Source of the DNA: JANSWP01 sp041941305
Lineage (GTDB): Bacteria; Bacteroidota; Bacteroidia; Chitinophagales; Saprospiraceae
NCBI GenBank assembly: GCA_041941305.1
Contig: JBGTQJ010000030.1
Span: 46,741 to 110,740, forward strand
DNA length: 64,000 bases
Direction: 5' to 3'
The position numbers and the translations under genes were made by a program. Below the pieces are notes generated by a model, which was given only the letters and a program-made list of their open reading frames with translations, ran no database searches and was not told the DNA's origin. Below, piece after piece: positions 1 through 9,066 of the stretch (position 1 is the first letter of the stretch; each line of letters starts with the position of its first letter).

Positions 1-106
1 ATTAAATAATATTCTGAAAACTGCTATCTTTCGGATTTTCTACTCGAAAGCGTGGTTTGGCAGATTGGACAGTTCGCCAAATCCAAAATAGTATAAACCA
101 AATAAT

Positions 107-1183
107 ATGAAATTAATCAAGACTCTATTACTCTCTCTCTCCTTCTTTTTGATAGCTGATTTGCAAGCCCAGGATATTCACTGGACGCTGTTCAATATGT
201 CTCCGCTCACCTTAAATCCTGCGCTTACAGGATCCTATGAAGGTACTTTCCGAATCGGAGGCATCTACCGTGACCAATACCGCAATGTCGTAAACAATGC
301 CTACTCTACCCCTTCTGTTTTTGTGGATGCACCAATTCTGATGATTGGTAAAAGGAACTGGTTGGGTGTAGGTGCTGTAATTTACCAGGATGCAGCTGGT
401 ACTGGAAAATTGACCACCACCACCTACCAACTTTCCGCAGCCCTTCATTTAGCCCTCGACCGAAAAAGTGACAATGTATTGACCCTTGGTTTCCAGGGAG
501 GACAAGTAGTGAGAAAAATCAAAGACCTAAACAGTTTTGTGACTGGCTCTATGATAGCAGATAATTTGGCTCCTGGTGTTTTGAGTCAGGATTTATTGAA
601 TATTCAACAAGGCGGAGGATCTGGTGGAGGAAACAACCAAAATGATCCAGAAGCCAATTTCTTTGATTTAAATGCCGGATTGTTATTGAAGTCCCGAATT
701 TCCAATACTTCGAGCTTTGAAGTGGGTCTTTCAGGACGTCATCTAATCAAAGGAGAATACAATTTCGATACCCAAAGTGGCAATAACAGGAATGACGATT
801 TCAAACTAGGACTGCGATTTATCGCCCATGCCAAGGCAACTTTTGAGTTAAATGAAAAATTTACATTGGATCCCACCGTTTATTATACAAATTTGACACC
901 TGCCAGTCAGTTTCAAATTCAAGCATGGAGTGGATACCATTTAAATGCTGAAGAAAGAATCAAATTGAATTTTGGACTGGGTTACCGCGCTGGCGATGCC
1001 GGACAAATTTTACTGGGAATGGACTACAAAGATTTCAAAGTAGCTGCTGGATATGATTTGACTCTTTCAGCTTTGAATGAAGTCAACAATTACCAGGGTG
1101 GTTTTGAAATCGCAGTTTGGTACATTGCCAAGATTTTCAAACAACCTGAAATCAAGCCAGCTATTCTTTGTCCTCATTTGTAG
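107..1183 (+). CDS. PorP/SprF family type IX secretion membrane protein
   Basis: The protein has 358 residues. It begins with a signal peptide (residues 1-22, ending ADLQAQ) and continues as an outer-membrane beta-barrel with the family opening 'HWTLFNMSPLTLNPALTGSY', which matches PorP/SprF proteins. Members of the family sit in the outer membrane and support T9SS function or secretion of particular adhesins. The next gene downstream is a PorE-like OmpA protein, the usual partner of PorP-type barrels in Bacteroidota. A 22-bp perfect hairpin lies between the two genes. Whether this copy serves the core T9SS or a single cargo cannot be told, because Saprospiria genomes carry many paralogues. 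Confidence 0.88.
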   Translation: MKLIKTLLLSLSFFLIADLQAQDIHWTLFNMSPLTLNPALTGSYEGTFRIGGIYRDQYRNVVNNAYSTPSVFVDAPILMIGKRNWLGVGAVIYQDAAGTGKLTTTTYQLSAALHLALDRKSDNVLTLGFQGGQVVRKIKDLNSFVTGSMIADNLAPGVLSQDLLNIQQGGGSGGGNNQNDPEANFFDLNAGLLLKSRISNTSSFEVGLSGRHLIKGEYNFDTQSGNNRNDDFKLGLRFIAHAKATFELNEKFTLDPTVYYTNLTPASQFQIQAWSGYHLNAEERIKLNFGLGYRAGDAGQILLGMDYKDFKVAAGYDLTLSALNEVNNYQGGFEIAVWYIAKIFKQPEIKPAILCPHL

Positions 1184-1191
1184 AAAAGAAA

Positions 1192-1248
1192 CGTAGCGCG
1201 GCTCTCCTGAGCCCTTTAGAAATCACGGCTCAGGAGAGCCGCGCTACG
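1192..1248. repeat. 22-bp perfect inverted repeat between porP-like and porE-like genes
   Basis: The arms 1192-1213 and 1227-1248 are exact reverse complements (22 of 22) around a 13-nt loop. The left arm starts CGTAGCGCGGCTCTCC. The stem is GC-rich in an AT-rich surrounding. It starts 8 bases after the upstream stop codon and has no U-run after it, so it may be an mRNA end or processing hairpin, or a dispersed palindromic repeat, rather than a classical terminator. Confidence 0.85.
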
Positions 1249-1273
1249 ATTATGCATAATAAATCTTCAATTT

Positions 1274-3802
1274 ATGATAAAGTATATTTCCTCAATTTTT
1301 GCGCTCCTACTCACCACCACTTTCATCATTGCTCAGCCCTTAAACCGTTCTACCTACGACTTCATGATCAGGACGGCAGAAGAGCAAATGGAAAAGAAGG
1401 AATACGTCCAGGCATTGAAATGGTATGAAGATGCCTACGACGAATCTCAAGATAAGACTTTGCAGATCATCATTGCACAAATTCATTTGCAACTTCGGGA
1501 TTACAGAGATGCAGAAAGAGCTTATGGACGGGCTTTGCGTCGCGATAAAGATGACAAATTGATTGAGCACCGTTATGATTACGGTCGTGTCCTGAAAACG
1601 ATGGGCAAATACGATGAAGCGATTAAAGAGTTGGATAAATTCATTGCGGTTACTGCAGACCCTACAAAAAAGGAATTGGCAGAAATGGAAAAAGCAGGTG
1701 CCGAATATGCGCTGGTAGCGCAGCAAGTACCTGATTTGACGGTTATCAATGCCGGTAAGGATGTGAACAATAAAAAATCAGAATATTCACCTGTACTCGC
1801 ACCTGGAAACGATAAATTATATTACTCTGCATTCTTGACAGAGGAAGTTTCTGAAATTGATGAAAAGTCAGTTGACTACATGACAAAGATCATGGTTGCC
1901 GACAGAAATGACAAGGGTTTTGGTGAAGGTACTGAAATGGATGAACGCATCAACCGACCTGAGGTTTTCAATAGTAATCCAAAATTGTCAAGAGATGGCA
2001 AACGAATGTTATTCAATGAGCAAACGCTGGATGGAAACAACCTGGCAGATAGCAAAGTGTACATGAGTACCTATGGAGTGGATGGTTGGAGTGCCCGAAA
2101 GGAAATCGAAATATCCATTGCAGGAGCAAAAGTCAAATCACCCTGTTTTGGAGAATTATTTGGCAATGAGGTAATGTTCTTTTCGTCCAACATTGATGAA
2201 GGAGAAGGAGGCTACGACCTCTATTACGCTACCCATAAAGGAGACGGTCAATATGGTGATCCTGTAAATCTGGGACCAAAGATCAATACTCCCGGCAATG
2301 AAGACACTCCTTTTTATCGCGACGGGATGTTGTATTTCGCTTCTACCGGTCACCCAGGTCTGGGAGGTTATGATTTGTTCCAAACTGAATGGAATGGCGT
2401 TCGCTGGAGTGAGCCAACCAATATGGGCAAAGGTTATAATTCCAGTGCAGATGATCTTTCATTGTTTTTAGATGAAGAGGGCTATACTGGTGTTTTTACT
2501 TCAAATAGAATTTCTCAGGGAGCTCGCTCCGTTCATGGAAAAACTTGCTGTACCGATATTTACTTTTATACTTTGAAGAAAATCGAAGCCAGTTTGATGG
2601 CATCTGTATTTGATGAAGAAGAAAACAAACCTGTCAACGGGGCTACATTCACTTTCATCAAGGTGGAAGAAAGTGACAACAAAGTTTTGGATAGCAAAAC
2701 CAACAGCGGTGGCAACGGTTATGACTCTGAGTTGGAATTAGACGTTGCTTATATGTTGGTCGCTACTCACGAAAACTTTGAGCCGGATACCATTGAATTC
2801 ACAACGGTTGGCTTGTTAGACTCCAAAGTTTTTCAAGAGAAGTTGTACCTGAAGCCACTTCCAAAATACATCACAATTGAGCGTGAAGAGCCATTTGAAC
2901 TGGAGAATATCTACTACGATTTTGATGATGACAAAATCCTGCCAGCCGCTGAGCCTGATTTGCAGTGGATTTATGATTTAATGGTGGATCATCCAAAAAT
3001 CGTTATTGAGTTGTCTTCACATACGGACTTTAGAGGAGACGATCCTTACAACCGCAACCTCTCTCAACGCCGTGCTGAATCTGCCCGACGTTGGTTGCTC
3101 AACAAGGATATTATCAGAAGAAGAATCGTTGCAAAAGGATATGGCGAATCCGTTCCAAAAACCATCGATTCCAAATTGGCGGACCGATGGGACTTCCTGA
3201 ATGAAGGAGATGTATTGACAGAGGATTTCATCAATGCCCTGGCAACAGATTCCCTGAAAGAAATTGCACACCAAATCAATCGTCGTACAGAGTTCAAGAT
3301 TATTGATGGACCAACCAGTATTACCATAAAGGAGGAGCGTTTGATTCAAATTGGTAACAAGAAAGTGCAGGAGGAAATCAAGAAATCTGGTTCTGACAAG
3401 AAGGCGATGCCTCAGGCAGATCCTATCAAAATTCATCCCTGGTCCTCTTTGTATGGTAAAAAAGAATTGAAAGGTTTCCCGATTATGCAATTCGAAAACA
3501 GAATGTTCGAATTGGGCAAAGTCAAAAAAGGAGACAAGCGGGAAATGACCTACACCTTCAAAAATGTAGGGGATACCGATTTGGAAATTGACCTGGTTTC
3601 TGCTTGTGAGTGTACCACTTTGGATTACTCCACATCGGCTGTAAAACCTGGCGAGACAGGTACCATTAAAGCTACTTTCGACTCTTCCAAAAAAGATGAG
3701 AACGAAACCATTGACATTGACATCTATCTGAAAAATATAGATCCTGAGATGGACATGCCGATCATTGAGATGTTGCGGTATAGCTACGAATTGGAAAAGT
3801 AA
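1274..3802 (+). CDS. PorE-like TPR/beta-propeller/OmpA protein with C-terminal DUF1573
   Basis: The protein has 842 residues. A signal peptide (1-20) is followed by TPR-like helices (about 25-150), a PD40/WD40-type beta-propeller (about 160-425), a carboxypeptidase-regulatory or Cna-B-like beta domain (about 435-535), and an OmpA-type peptidoglycan-binding domain (about 545-675, motifs YYDFDDDKI and NLSQRRAESARRWL). This order is that of P. gingivalis PorE, which ties the T9SS to peptidoglycan. An extra C-terminal DUF1573-like domain (about 735-825, motif SACECTTLDY) is not part of the usual PorE plan. The PorP/SprF gene directly upstream supports a T9SS or cell-envelope role. A strong terminator hairpin follows the stop. 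Confidence 0.87.
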   Translation: MIKYISSIFALLLTTTFIIAQPLNRSTYDFMIRTAEEQMEKKEYVQALKWYEDAYDESQDKTLQIIIAQIHLQLRDYRDAERAYGRALRRDKDDKLIEHRYDYGRVLKTMGKYDEAIKELDKFIAVTADPTKKELAEMEKAGAEYALVAQQVPDLTVINAGKDVNNKKSEYSPVLAPGNDKLYYSAFLTEEVSEIDEKSVDYMTKIMVADRNDKGFGEGTEMDERINRPEVFNSNPKLSRDGKRMLFNEQTLDGNNLADSKVYMSTYGVDGWSARKEIEISIAGAKVKSPCFGELFGNEVMFFSSNIDEGEGGYDLYYATHKGDGQYGDPVNLGPKINTPGNEDTPFYRDGMLYFASTGHPGLGGYDLFQTEWNGVRWSEPTNMGKGYNSSADDLSLFLDEEGYTGVFTSNRISQGARSVHGKTCCTDIYFYTLKKIEASLMASVFDEEENKPVNGATFTFIKVEESDNKVLDSKTNSGGNGYDSELELDVAYMLVATHENFEPDTIEFTTVGLLDSKVFQEKLYLKPLPKYITIEREEPFELENIYYDFDDDKILPAAEPDLQWIYDLMVDHPKIVIELSSHTDFRGDDPYNRNLSQRRAESARRWLLNKDIIRRRIVAKGYGESVPKTIDSKLADRWDFLNEGDVLTEDFINALATDSLKEIAHQINRRTEFKIIDGPTSITIKEERLIQIGNKKVQEEIKKSGSDKKAMPQADPIKIHPWSSLYGKKELKGFPIMQFENRMFELGKVKKGDKREMTYTFKNVGDTDLEIDLVSACECTTLDYSTSAVKPGETGTIKATFDSSKKDENETIDIDIYLKNIDPEMDMPIIEMLRYSYELEK

Positions 3803-3820
3803 GCTCCATCTTTTGATTTT

Positions 3821-3857
3821 AAAAAGGGCAGAATCAGGTTTGGTTCTGCCCTTTTTT
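3821..3857 (+). terminator. Rho-independent terminator after the porE-like gene
   Basis: A 13-bp stem (AAAAAGGGCAGAA with TTCTGCCCTTTTT) and a short loop are followed by a T-run, 18 bases after the stop codon. It marks the end of the porP-porE transcript. Confidence 0.85.
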
Positions 3858-3940
3858 GGTTTATGCTGTTCTAAAATCACTTTGAAAGCAATTTGAAAAA
3901 ACAGGGAGTGTAAAAAATTTTACATGTTAAGTGATTTTGT

Positions 3941-3948
3941 TACTTTTG
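3941..3948 (+). promoter_or_regulatory. -7 promoter box TACTTTTG
   Basis: TACTTTTG fits the Bacteroidota -7 consensus TAnnTTTG. No clear -33 TTTG is seen. Transcription from here would start near 3953, so the ATG at 3924 would lie outside the mRNA; this supports 3969 as the start of the next gene. Confidence 0.5.
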
Positions 3949-3968
3949 GTCACAAAATTTTTTATAAC

Positions 3969-5396
3969 ATGAAATCACTCACTACATCCCTGGGCTTCTG
4001 CCTTATCAGTACCCTCATTTCCGCCACCAACCTCCAAATCACCCATACTGAATTCCAGGTCTTCGACGATACCACCAAGTCTCCTCGTGTCAAATTCAAC
4101 ATCAGCTGGGACAATGCCTGGAACAATGATAAAAACTACGATGCGGTTTGGCTATTTGTCAAATTCAACAGCTCAACCAGCTGGCCACGGCATGCCAGGG
4201 TAGCTGCTGATGGGCATCAGGTTTTACATGCTCATAATGGAATAGAAGCTGAATTTTCAGTGCCAGAAGACAGAAATGGACTTTTCCTTTTTCCCAATCA
4301 AAAACACAGAGGAGAGGTGAATTGGACCGTTGAGATTATGCTCGACAAAGCGTCTTTGAAAAGGATCGACTTCCGGCAATATTCCTGCGATGTATATGGG
4401 ATTGAGATGGTATATATTCCTGAAGGAGCTTTCACTTTAGGTGATCCTGGGGAAGAAGCGAGGCGATTCAATTCCTTTTATAAGTCCGATGGCAATGGCA
4501 ATTATGGAGGATTGTATCAAATAACATCCAAAACCCAGGTTATTGAAATTGGTCCGGAAGCTGGAAAATTGTATTACGATGTCAATACCGCTGAATATCA
4601 GGGTGACCAAACAGGAACCATACCAGGAACCTTCCCCAATGGCTACGGAGCTTTTTATATGATGAAATACGAATTGAGACAGGGGCAATATGCAGCTTTT
4701 TTAAATGCCATTAGTGCCTCCCAAAGTCAGTTGCGTGTGAATTTTTCAGGAAAAAACTACTACAAAAACCGAGGGTCTATTTATTATGACCATGAAACAC
4801 AGCAATACCTGGCTAAAAGCCTGAATCGCCCCTGCAATTACATCACATGGGACGATGCTATGGCCTATACAGATTGGGCAGCGCTACGCCCTATGACGGA
4901 ACTGGAATTTACCAAAGCTTGTAGAGGCCCTGGAGAAGCAATAGCCGGAGAGTTTCCCTGGGGGAGCAATTCAAAACGAGCATTGCAAAGAGGGGTAAAC
5001 CGCTCAGATGATTTGGTCATGTTCAATGGTATGGACGAAAGTCAACTGACTGAGGAAACCAGAACTCTTTTTGGAGCCTCTTATTATTGGGTTATGGATT
5101 TGGCAGGCAGTGTTTGGGAAAAAGTGGTAACGATTGGGCATGAAAAAGGAAGGGCTTTTCAAGGAACTCATGGGGATGGAAATATCACAGGATTTGGAGA
5201 TGCCAATGTTGCCCATTGGCCAAAAGGATTTGACGAAGGAGGCTATGGGTATCGAGGCGGTGGATATTATACCCATGGAAAAAATTATGGTGAATTTAAT
5301 CCCCATAGCCCCATCGCTTACCGCAGATTTGGCTCCTGGTCAAGTGGGAATCGGTCCGTAGCTTATAGTACGCGGATGGTACGAACTGCAAACTGA
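3969..5396 (+). CDS. Secreted formylglycine-generating enzyme-like (SUMF1/FGE-sulfatase domain) protein
   Basis: The start at 3969 gives a 475-residue protein with a good signal peptide (MKSLTTSLGFCLISTLISA). The in-frame ATG at 3924 would put 15 odd residues ahead of it and lies upstream of the likely promoter. Residues about 140-475 form a SUMF1/FGE fold: it opens with 'GIEMVYIPEGAFTLG', has the family string 'ITWDDAMAYTDWAALRPMTE', and ends with 'DLAGSVWEK', a 'YRGGGYY' segment and an R-x-V-R-like tail. True FGE enzymes convert a cysteine of sulfatases to formylglycine, but most Bacteroidota members are non-catalytic or T9SS-linked (GldK/PorK-like), so the enzyme activity is not claimed. 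The first 140 residues look like a beta-sandwich. No sulfatase is nearby. Confidence 0.75.
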   Translation: MKSLTTSLGFCLISTLISATNLQITHTEFQVFDDTTKSPRVKFNISWDNAWNNDKNYDAVWLFVKFNSSTSWPRHARVAADGHQVLHAHNGIEAEFSVPEDRNGLFLFPNQKHRGEVNWTVEIMLDKASLKRIDFRQYSCDVYGIEMVYIPEGAFTLGDPGEEARRFNSFYKSDGNGNYGGLYQITSKTQVIEIGPEAGKLYYDVNTAEYQGDQTGTIPGTFPNGYGAFYMMKYELRQGQYAAFLNAISASQSQLRVNFSGKNYYKNRGSIYYDHETQQYLAKSLNRPCNYITWDDAMAYTDWAALRPMTELEFTKACRGPGEAIAGEFPWGSNSKRALQRGVNRSDDLVMFNGMDESQLTEETRTLFGASYYWVMDLAGSVWEKVVTIGHEKGRAFQGTHGDGNITGFGDANVAHWPKGFDEGGYGYRGGGYYTHGKNYGEFNPHSPIAYRRFGSWSSGNRSVAYSTRMVRTAN

Positions 5397-5410
5397 CAGA
5401 ATACTTTTAG

Positions 5411-5438
5411 AGGCAAGAGGCAAGAGGCAAGAGGCAAG
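5411..5438. repeat. Four tandem copies of AGGCAAG
   Basis: A perfect 7-bp tandem repeat, four units (28 bp), starts 14 bases after the FGE-like gene. Such a tract could change length by slippage. It is intergenic, so it cannot alter a reading frame. Confidence 0.85.
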
Positions 5439-5462
5439 AAATTAGACACTTTAGTAGTGATT

Positions 5463-5565
5463 AAAAAATAACTTCATCATTTTGATTTCGTCAAATAAGC
5501 TCAGCTTCATTTCTTATCAGCCTTTCAGCCTTCGCTTATTTGACGAAACGATGAAGTTATTTTTT
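5463..5565. repeat. 103-bp intergenic inverted repeat
   Basis: The arms 5463-5500 and 5534-5565 pair through two blocks: AAAAAATAACTTCATC with its complement, and TTTCGTCAAATAAGC with its complement. A six-base insertion is present in the left arm and the loop is 33 nt. It lies between the convergent FGE-like and thioredoxin-like genes, so it could end transcription from both sides. The outer arm resembles part of the 166-bp element at 31216-31381 (AAAAAATAACTTCGTC), which suggests a related palindromic family. Confidence 0.75.
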
Positions 5566-5678
5566 AAGGGTTCCTTAATGAAGAAATTCCAATCGTTTTT
5601 TCAAATTGATCTTGTTTCTTGCTGCTTTTTTCTTGAATCTAAAGAAGTGTAGCGAGGGAGATTTTAATCCAGCACCTT

Positions 5679-6476
5679 TTATTTCATTATAAACTTTCCC
5701 CAGTAAATTTTCTCTACGCCGGCAGGCAGGATTTTCAATAAAAAAATACCGCTTGAAAGATCGGAACGGTTAAATGAAATAGCGGTAGAACTCCCTAATT
5801 CAATTTTGCCTGTTTGTACCAATTTTCCAGTAAAATCATATACCTCGAAAATCCCCAATCCACTTACTGAATCTGTCATTTGGATATGGATTTTGTCATC
5901 TACAACTGGATTGGGAAACAAATTCAAGGATGCTGAAGCGGGCATTGCTTTTACTGCTGTGGTACTACAATCTGCAGGCTCGATGCCCAATTCATTAAAT
6001 CGAAAATCAAACACTTGTAGGGTAGGTGGATCAATTCGTTCAACAATTACCTTGGACGAATCGATCACATAAAAAGTAGGGAATCCCAGGATATTATAAA
6101 GGCTTACTACATTATTTCCGCCCCCTTCCAGACCACTGATGGAAGGAAATTCGATTTCATATGTTTCATCATAGGCCAAAACCTGGCTATCGGTATCGCC
6201 ATAATCAATAGACATAAAAATAACATCCGCTGTATTGCAGCCGTATTTTTCATAAGCCAAATTGACCTGCGGGGCATAAAACTGGCAAGGGGCACAAGTG
6301 GTATAAAAAAAGTCTAAAACCACCACTTTCCCATCTTCGAGATAATCGTAAAGGGTATGTGTGTTTCCGTGCGTGTCTGTTACTGTGAAATTAGGGGCAG
6401 GATTTCCCACCTGGGCGTTTGAAAATAATGGAATTAATAAAAGAGACCCAAGCAGGATATTTTTAATGAATTTCAT
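5679..6476 (-). CDS. Thioredoxin-fold (AhpC/TSA-like) protein with T9SS sorting domain
   Basis: The protein has 265 residues: a signal peptide (1-21), a peroxiredoxin/TlpA-like thioredoxin fold (about 25-170) with a C-x-x-C site at residues 61-64 (TTCAPCQFY), and a C-terminal type A sorting domain (about 180-265, starting LNLFPNPV and ending in a short basic GKFIMK). It is therefore predicted to be exported and anchored or released by the T9SS and to act as a thiol-disulfide oxidoreductase or peroxidase outside the cell. It follows the kelch gene by 16 bp on the same strand, so the two are probably co-transcribed. Confidence 0.82.
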   Translation of the reverse strand: MKFIKNILLGSLLLIPLFSNAQVGNPAPNFTVTDTHGNTHTLYDYLEDGKVVVLDFFYTTCAPCQFYAPQVNLAYEKYGCNTADVIFMSIDYGDTDSQVLAYDETYEIEFPSISGLEGGGNNVVSLYNILGFPTFYVIDSSKVIVERIDPPTLQVFDFRFNELGIEPADCSTTAVKAMPASASLNLFPNPVVDDKIHIQMTDSVSGLGIFEVYDFTGKLVQTGKIELGSSTAISFNRSDLSSGIFLLKILPAGVEKIYWGKFIMK

Positions 6477-6492
6477 AATTGAAATAATTTTA

Positions 6493-7698
6493 TTAATACA
6501 CTATGATTTTTCCTGAATAGAAAACCATTTCTGTTTTCAGTTGAACAAAATAGATAGCAGGTATCAAACTTCCTACCCATGTTTCATATCTTCCTTTTGT
6601 CCCGGGAGATAATTTTTCAAAAAACACTTCTTTCCCAGACCTGTCAAAAAGGCTCAATTCTGCTGCACCTAAATTCTCATTGGGTAATTGTATCGTCAAA
6701 TTCCCTGCGAAATAATTAGTCGTTAATTTTTGAACGGTTCGCTTTTCATTCACAGAAGATACCATTTCATAGGGACAAAGTCGAATCAATTGGGTTCTAA
6801 TAGTTTCATCAATCGCATGATGCCCTCCCACCACATAAATGCAACTATCAATGGCGACCATATTGTGGTAATTTCTGCCTAATGGAAGGGATACCGTCTG
6901 GGTATACGTTTCTGTTTGTGTATCAAAAATCCAAACTTCGTCTCTTTCCACAAAGCTGTGGTAACCCCCTGCCAGAAAAATCTTATCTCCAATAGCAGCA
7001 CCCCTCAATCCATGTGTAGGATTCGGAGGCTTCGGTAAATTGGTCCAAAAGTCAGTGGCAGGATCATAGCGATGGGCATTATTGTTTGGAGCCATAAAAC
7101 CACCGCCGCAAAAACGATAAATATGCCCCTCTGTCACAACATGTGCTCCATACCAAAATTGATTGTCAGGCAGATTGTTTTTTGTAATCCAGGCATCTGC
7201 AATCGGATCATAAGCTTGAAAAAGACTGGTCACCCCTTGCCCCGCGAGACTATATATCACATCATCAAGCGCCACCGAATAATGAATCGCTCTGGGTACA
7301 GTGAGCTTGGCTGCTATTGTCCAACTATCTGTCGCAACGTCATAAATATAATGGTCGTCTAGTGGAGTTCCAGTATTGGGAAATCCTCCTCCAAAGAAAT
7401 GTATTTTGCCATCAGCGGCAGCTCCGGCAGGTTGTTGGGCGACATAGGGCAGCGAAGCCCGACTTTCCCAGCTGTCGGTGATTGGATCATATACGTAATG
7501 AAGATCTGTGGCTCCGCCTATACCTCCACCTCCCATTACGTGAATTTTTCCATCGACTGCCGCAACCACAGGAAAGGTGAAACTCGCGGGTATCATTGCG
7601 AGGGTATCCCATTGTTGGGCAGAAAGCTTTTGAGGCATAAAAAAAAGTACTGAGCCTAAAATAAATAGACCTGAAAGAAAGGGTGATTTCGGTTTCAT
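6493..7698 (-). CDS. Secreted kelch-repeat protein with T9SS sorting domain
   Basis: Starting at 7698 gives a 401-residue protein with a clear signal peptide (ending QKLSAQ). A longer frame to 7809 would overlap the upstream CBS gene and hide that peptide. Residues about 25-310 hold about six kelch units with the pattern 'DGKIHVMGGG...YDPITDSW', which fold as a beta-propeller. Residues about 315-401 resemble a T9SS sorting domain (LTIQLPNENLGAAELSLFDR, then a YFVQLKTEMVFYSGKIIVY-like end). It is expected to be a surface or secreted binding protein; the ligand is unknown. The thioredoxin-like cargo gene lies immediately downstream. Confidence 0.82.
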   Translation of the reverse strand: MKPKSPFLSGLFILGSVLFFMPQKLSAQQWDTLAMIPASFTFPVVAAVDGKIHVMGGGGIGGATDLHYVYDPITDSWESRASLPYVAQQPAGAAADGKIHFFGGGFPNTGTPLDDHYIYDVATDSWTIAAKLTVPRAIHYSVALDDVIYSLAGQGVTSLFQAYDPIADAWITKNNLPDNQFWYGAHVVTEGHIYRFCGGGFMAPNNNAHRYDPATDFWTNLPKPPNPTHGLRGAAIGDKIFLAGGYHSFVERDEVWIFDTQTETYTQTVSLPLGRNYHNMVAIDSCIYVVGGHHAIDETIRTQLIRLCPYEMVSSVNEKRTVQKLTTNYFAGNLTIQLPNENLGAAELSLFDRSGKEVFFEKLSPGTKGRYETWVGSLIPAIYFVQLKTEMVFYSGKIIVY

Positions 7699-7745
7699 TG
7701 TAATTTGGATTTGGTTAGCTTTTGTCGGAAGTATAAAAAAATGCT

Positions 7746-8234
7746 CTAGGTATTTTTCGTATTGTATCCTGTCTTTGAGGGTTCCATTACCGGTACCCTC
7801 CCCTTCCAACTATCAGGGATGATTTTTTTCATAGGATGAATTTTCAAAATGGCAGTCAAAATATCTCTTCTACTAATTTGACCAACCAGTTTTCCATTGT
7901 CTACCACTGGAAAACGTCTAAAAGCAGCATTGGTGAAAGCATAGGCCGCTTCCAATATAGTTTTATCTGCATTTAAGGTCGTTAATTCTGTGGACATAAA
8001 ATCTCCCACGGTTCCTGTGCCACCGGGTTGATCATTGTAAATGCCTTCAACAATCAATCGAATGCAATCTTTTTCAGAAAGCATGCCTATCAGGTCTCCT
8101 TTATCATTCAATACAGGAGCACCTGAAATTTTATTTTTCACGATTGTTGCAATGGCGATTCGGATGTCTACATCTGGCTTAAAGGTGATGAGTTTCGTCG
8201 CCATGTATTTGGTGATAGGTTCGTTTGTGTCCAT
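7746..8234 (-). CDS. CBS-domain pair protein
   Basis: The protein has 162 residues and consists of two CBS domains (about 8-68 and 77-136). Typical strings are 'MATKLITFKPDVDI', 'GAPVLNDKGDLIGMLSEKD' and 'FPVVDNGKLVGQISRRDI'. Paired CBS domains form a Bateman module that binds adenine nucleotides and senses energy state. No other domain is attached and no signal peptide is seen, so it is a cytoplasmic stand-alone regulator with unknown partner. It lies 47 bp upstream of the kelch gene on the same strand; a functional link is not evident. Confidence 0.88.
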   Translation of the reverse strand: MDTNEPITKYMATKLITFKPDVDIRIAIATIVKNKISGAPVLNDKGDLIGMLSEKDCIRLIVEGIYNDQPGGTGTVGDFMSTELTTLNADKTILEAAYAFTNAAFRRFPVVDNGKLVGQISRRDILTAILKIHPMKKIIPDSWKGRVPVMEPSKTGYNTKNT

Positions 8235-8289
8235 ATAAAATCCGTTTTTGATGATTGAGTAATTTGAATTAGAGATGGAATTTATTTGA

Positions 8290-8455
8290 TAAGGGGTTTA
8301 GAAAAAAATAAACTACGCAAAATTCAAATCAGTCATTTTTTTATTTGGGTAGGCAAAAATTTTTTGCGTAGCAGCGCTACGGTAAAAATTTTTAACGCTG
8401 CCAAATAGAAAAATGGCGATTTAAATGCGTAGGTTATTCTTTGCTAAAGCCCTAA
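8290..8455. mobile_element. 166-bp palindromic element, copy A
   Basis: The element is bounded by imperfect inverted repeats: TAAGGGGTTTAG near 8290 and CTAAAGCCCTAA ending at 8455, extending inward to the CTACGCA / TGCGTAG blocks. The interior is a hairpin whose centre is GTAGCAGCGCTAC. The ends match those of copy B at 31216-31381 in inverted orientation, and both copies are exactly 166 bp. No coding sequence is present. It behaves like a non-autonomous (MITE- or REP-like) element. It fills part of the 570-bp gap after the CBS gene start. Confidence 0.75.
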
Positions 8456-8534
8456 GGCAAATTTGTATTGGAAAAGAGCACAATAATTGCACTCCGACTT
8501 TGAGATTGTCACGCCCAGTTGATTTCCAATTACT

Positions 8535-8719
8535 GAAGTTGTTCAAAAATAGATAGATGGTTTATTTGCAAGTCATTGAAACCCAATACTTCAGCTTTTT
8601 CTCCTTCCGTACTTTCTCACAAAGTGATCCCTTTGGGACAAGTACGAAACTCAAAAAGAGCTTCGTCTTGAGTTCCAAGCACTTACAACTAAATTCAACC
8701 TCCATTTTTGAACAACTTC
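8535..8719. mobile_element. 185-bp MITE-like element with 16-bp perfect inverted ends
   Basis: The termini 8535-8550 (GAAGTTGTTCAAAAAT) and 8704-8719 are exact reverse complements. Both are flanked by ACT (8532-8534 and 8720-8722), which would fit a 3-bp target duplication. The interior carries no gene. It differs in sequence from the 166-bp elements. Confidence 0.72.
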
Positions 8720-8808
8720 ACTAAAAATAAGCGATTAATCTCAGAAATGCTTTATGTTTCCAAATAAAATTCCGAATTCAATGTTTTATCTCTGCATAAA
8801 AAACTTGC

Positions 8809-9066
8809 CTATTCAACTATTTCCTTAGCATTATTTCCTCCTTTTCGAAGTAACACCAAATTAATACCCAACAGCAGCATAAAGACACTTGGCCGGATTA
8901 TTTGACCGATGGGATCGTGCATCAGGTGGGTAATCAAGGCACCGATCATGATAACTATTAAACCAATAGCAGCGTAAAAAGAAGTTTTTGGAATGAGTAT
9001 GAGCACTGCTCCTGCCATTTCTAAAATACCAATTAATGTGCAGAACCAGGAAGCATATCCCCAATT
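8809..9066 (-). pseudogene. C-terminal remnant of a DoxX-like membrane protein
   Basis: The frame reads NWGYASWFCTLIGILEMAG and runs through three hydrophobic segments to IVE at 8809. This is the typical C-terminal two-thirds of DoxX/DoxD-like membrane proteins (pattern WGYPxWF...GxxExxGA). The N-terminal segment is missing: upstream of about 9066 the frame enters the sequence of a winged-helix regulator and soon stops (stop at 9082-9084). An internal ATG at 9018 could give a 69-residue product. A deletion fusing two neighbouring genes explains this best. Confidence 0.72.

Noticed and set aside
3924..3968. N-terminal extension of the FGE-like protein from the ATG at 3924
   Set aside because: It lies over a TAnnTTTG box and would bury the signal peptide.
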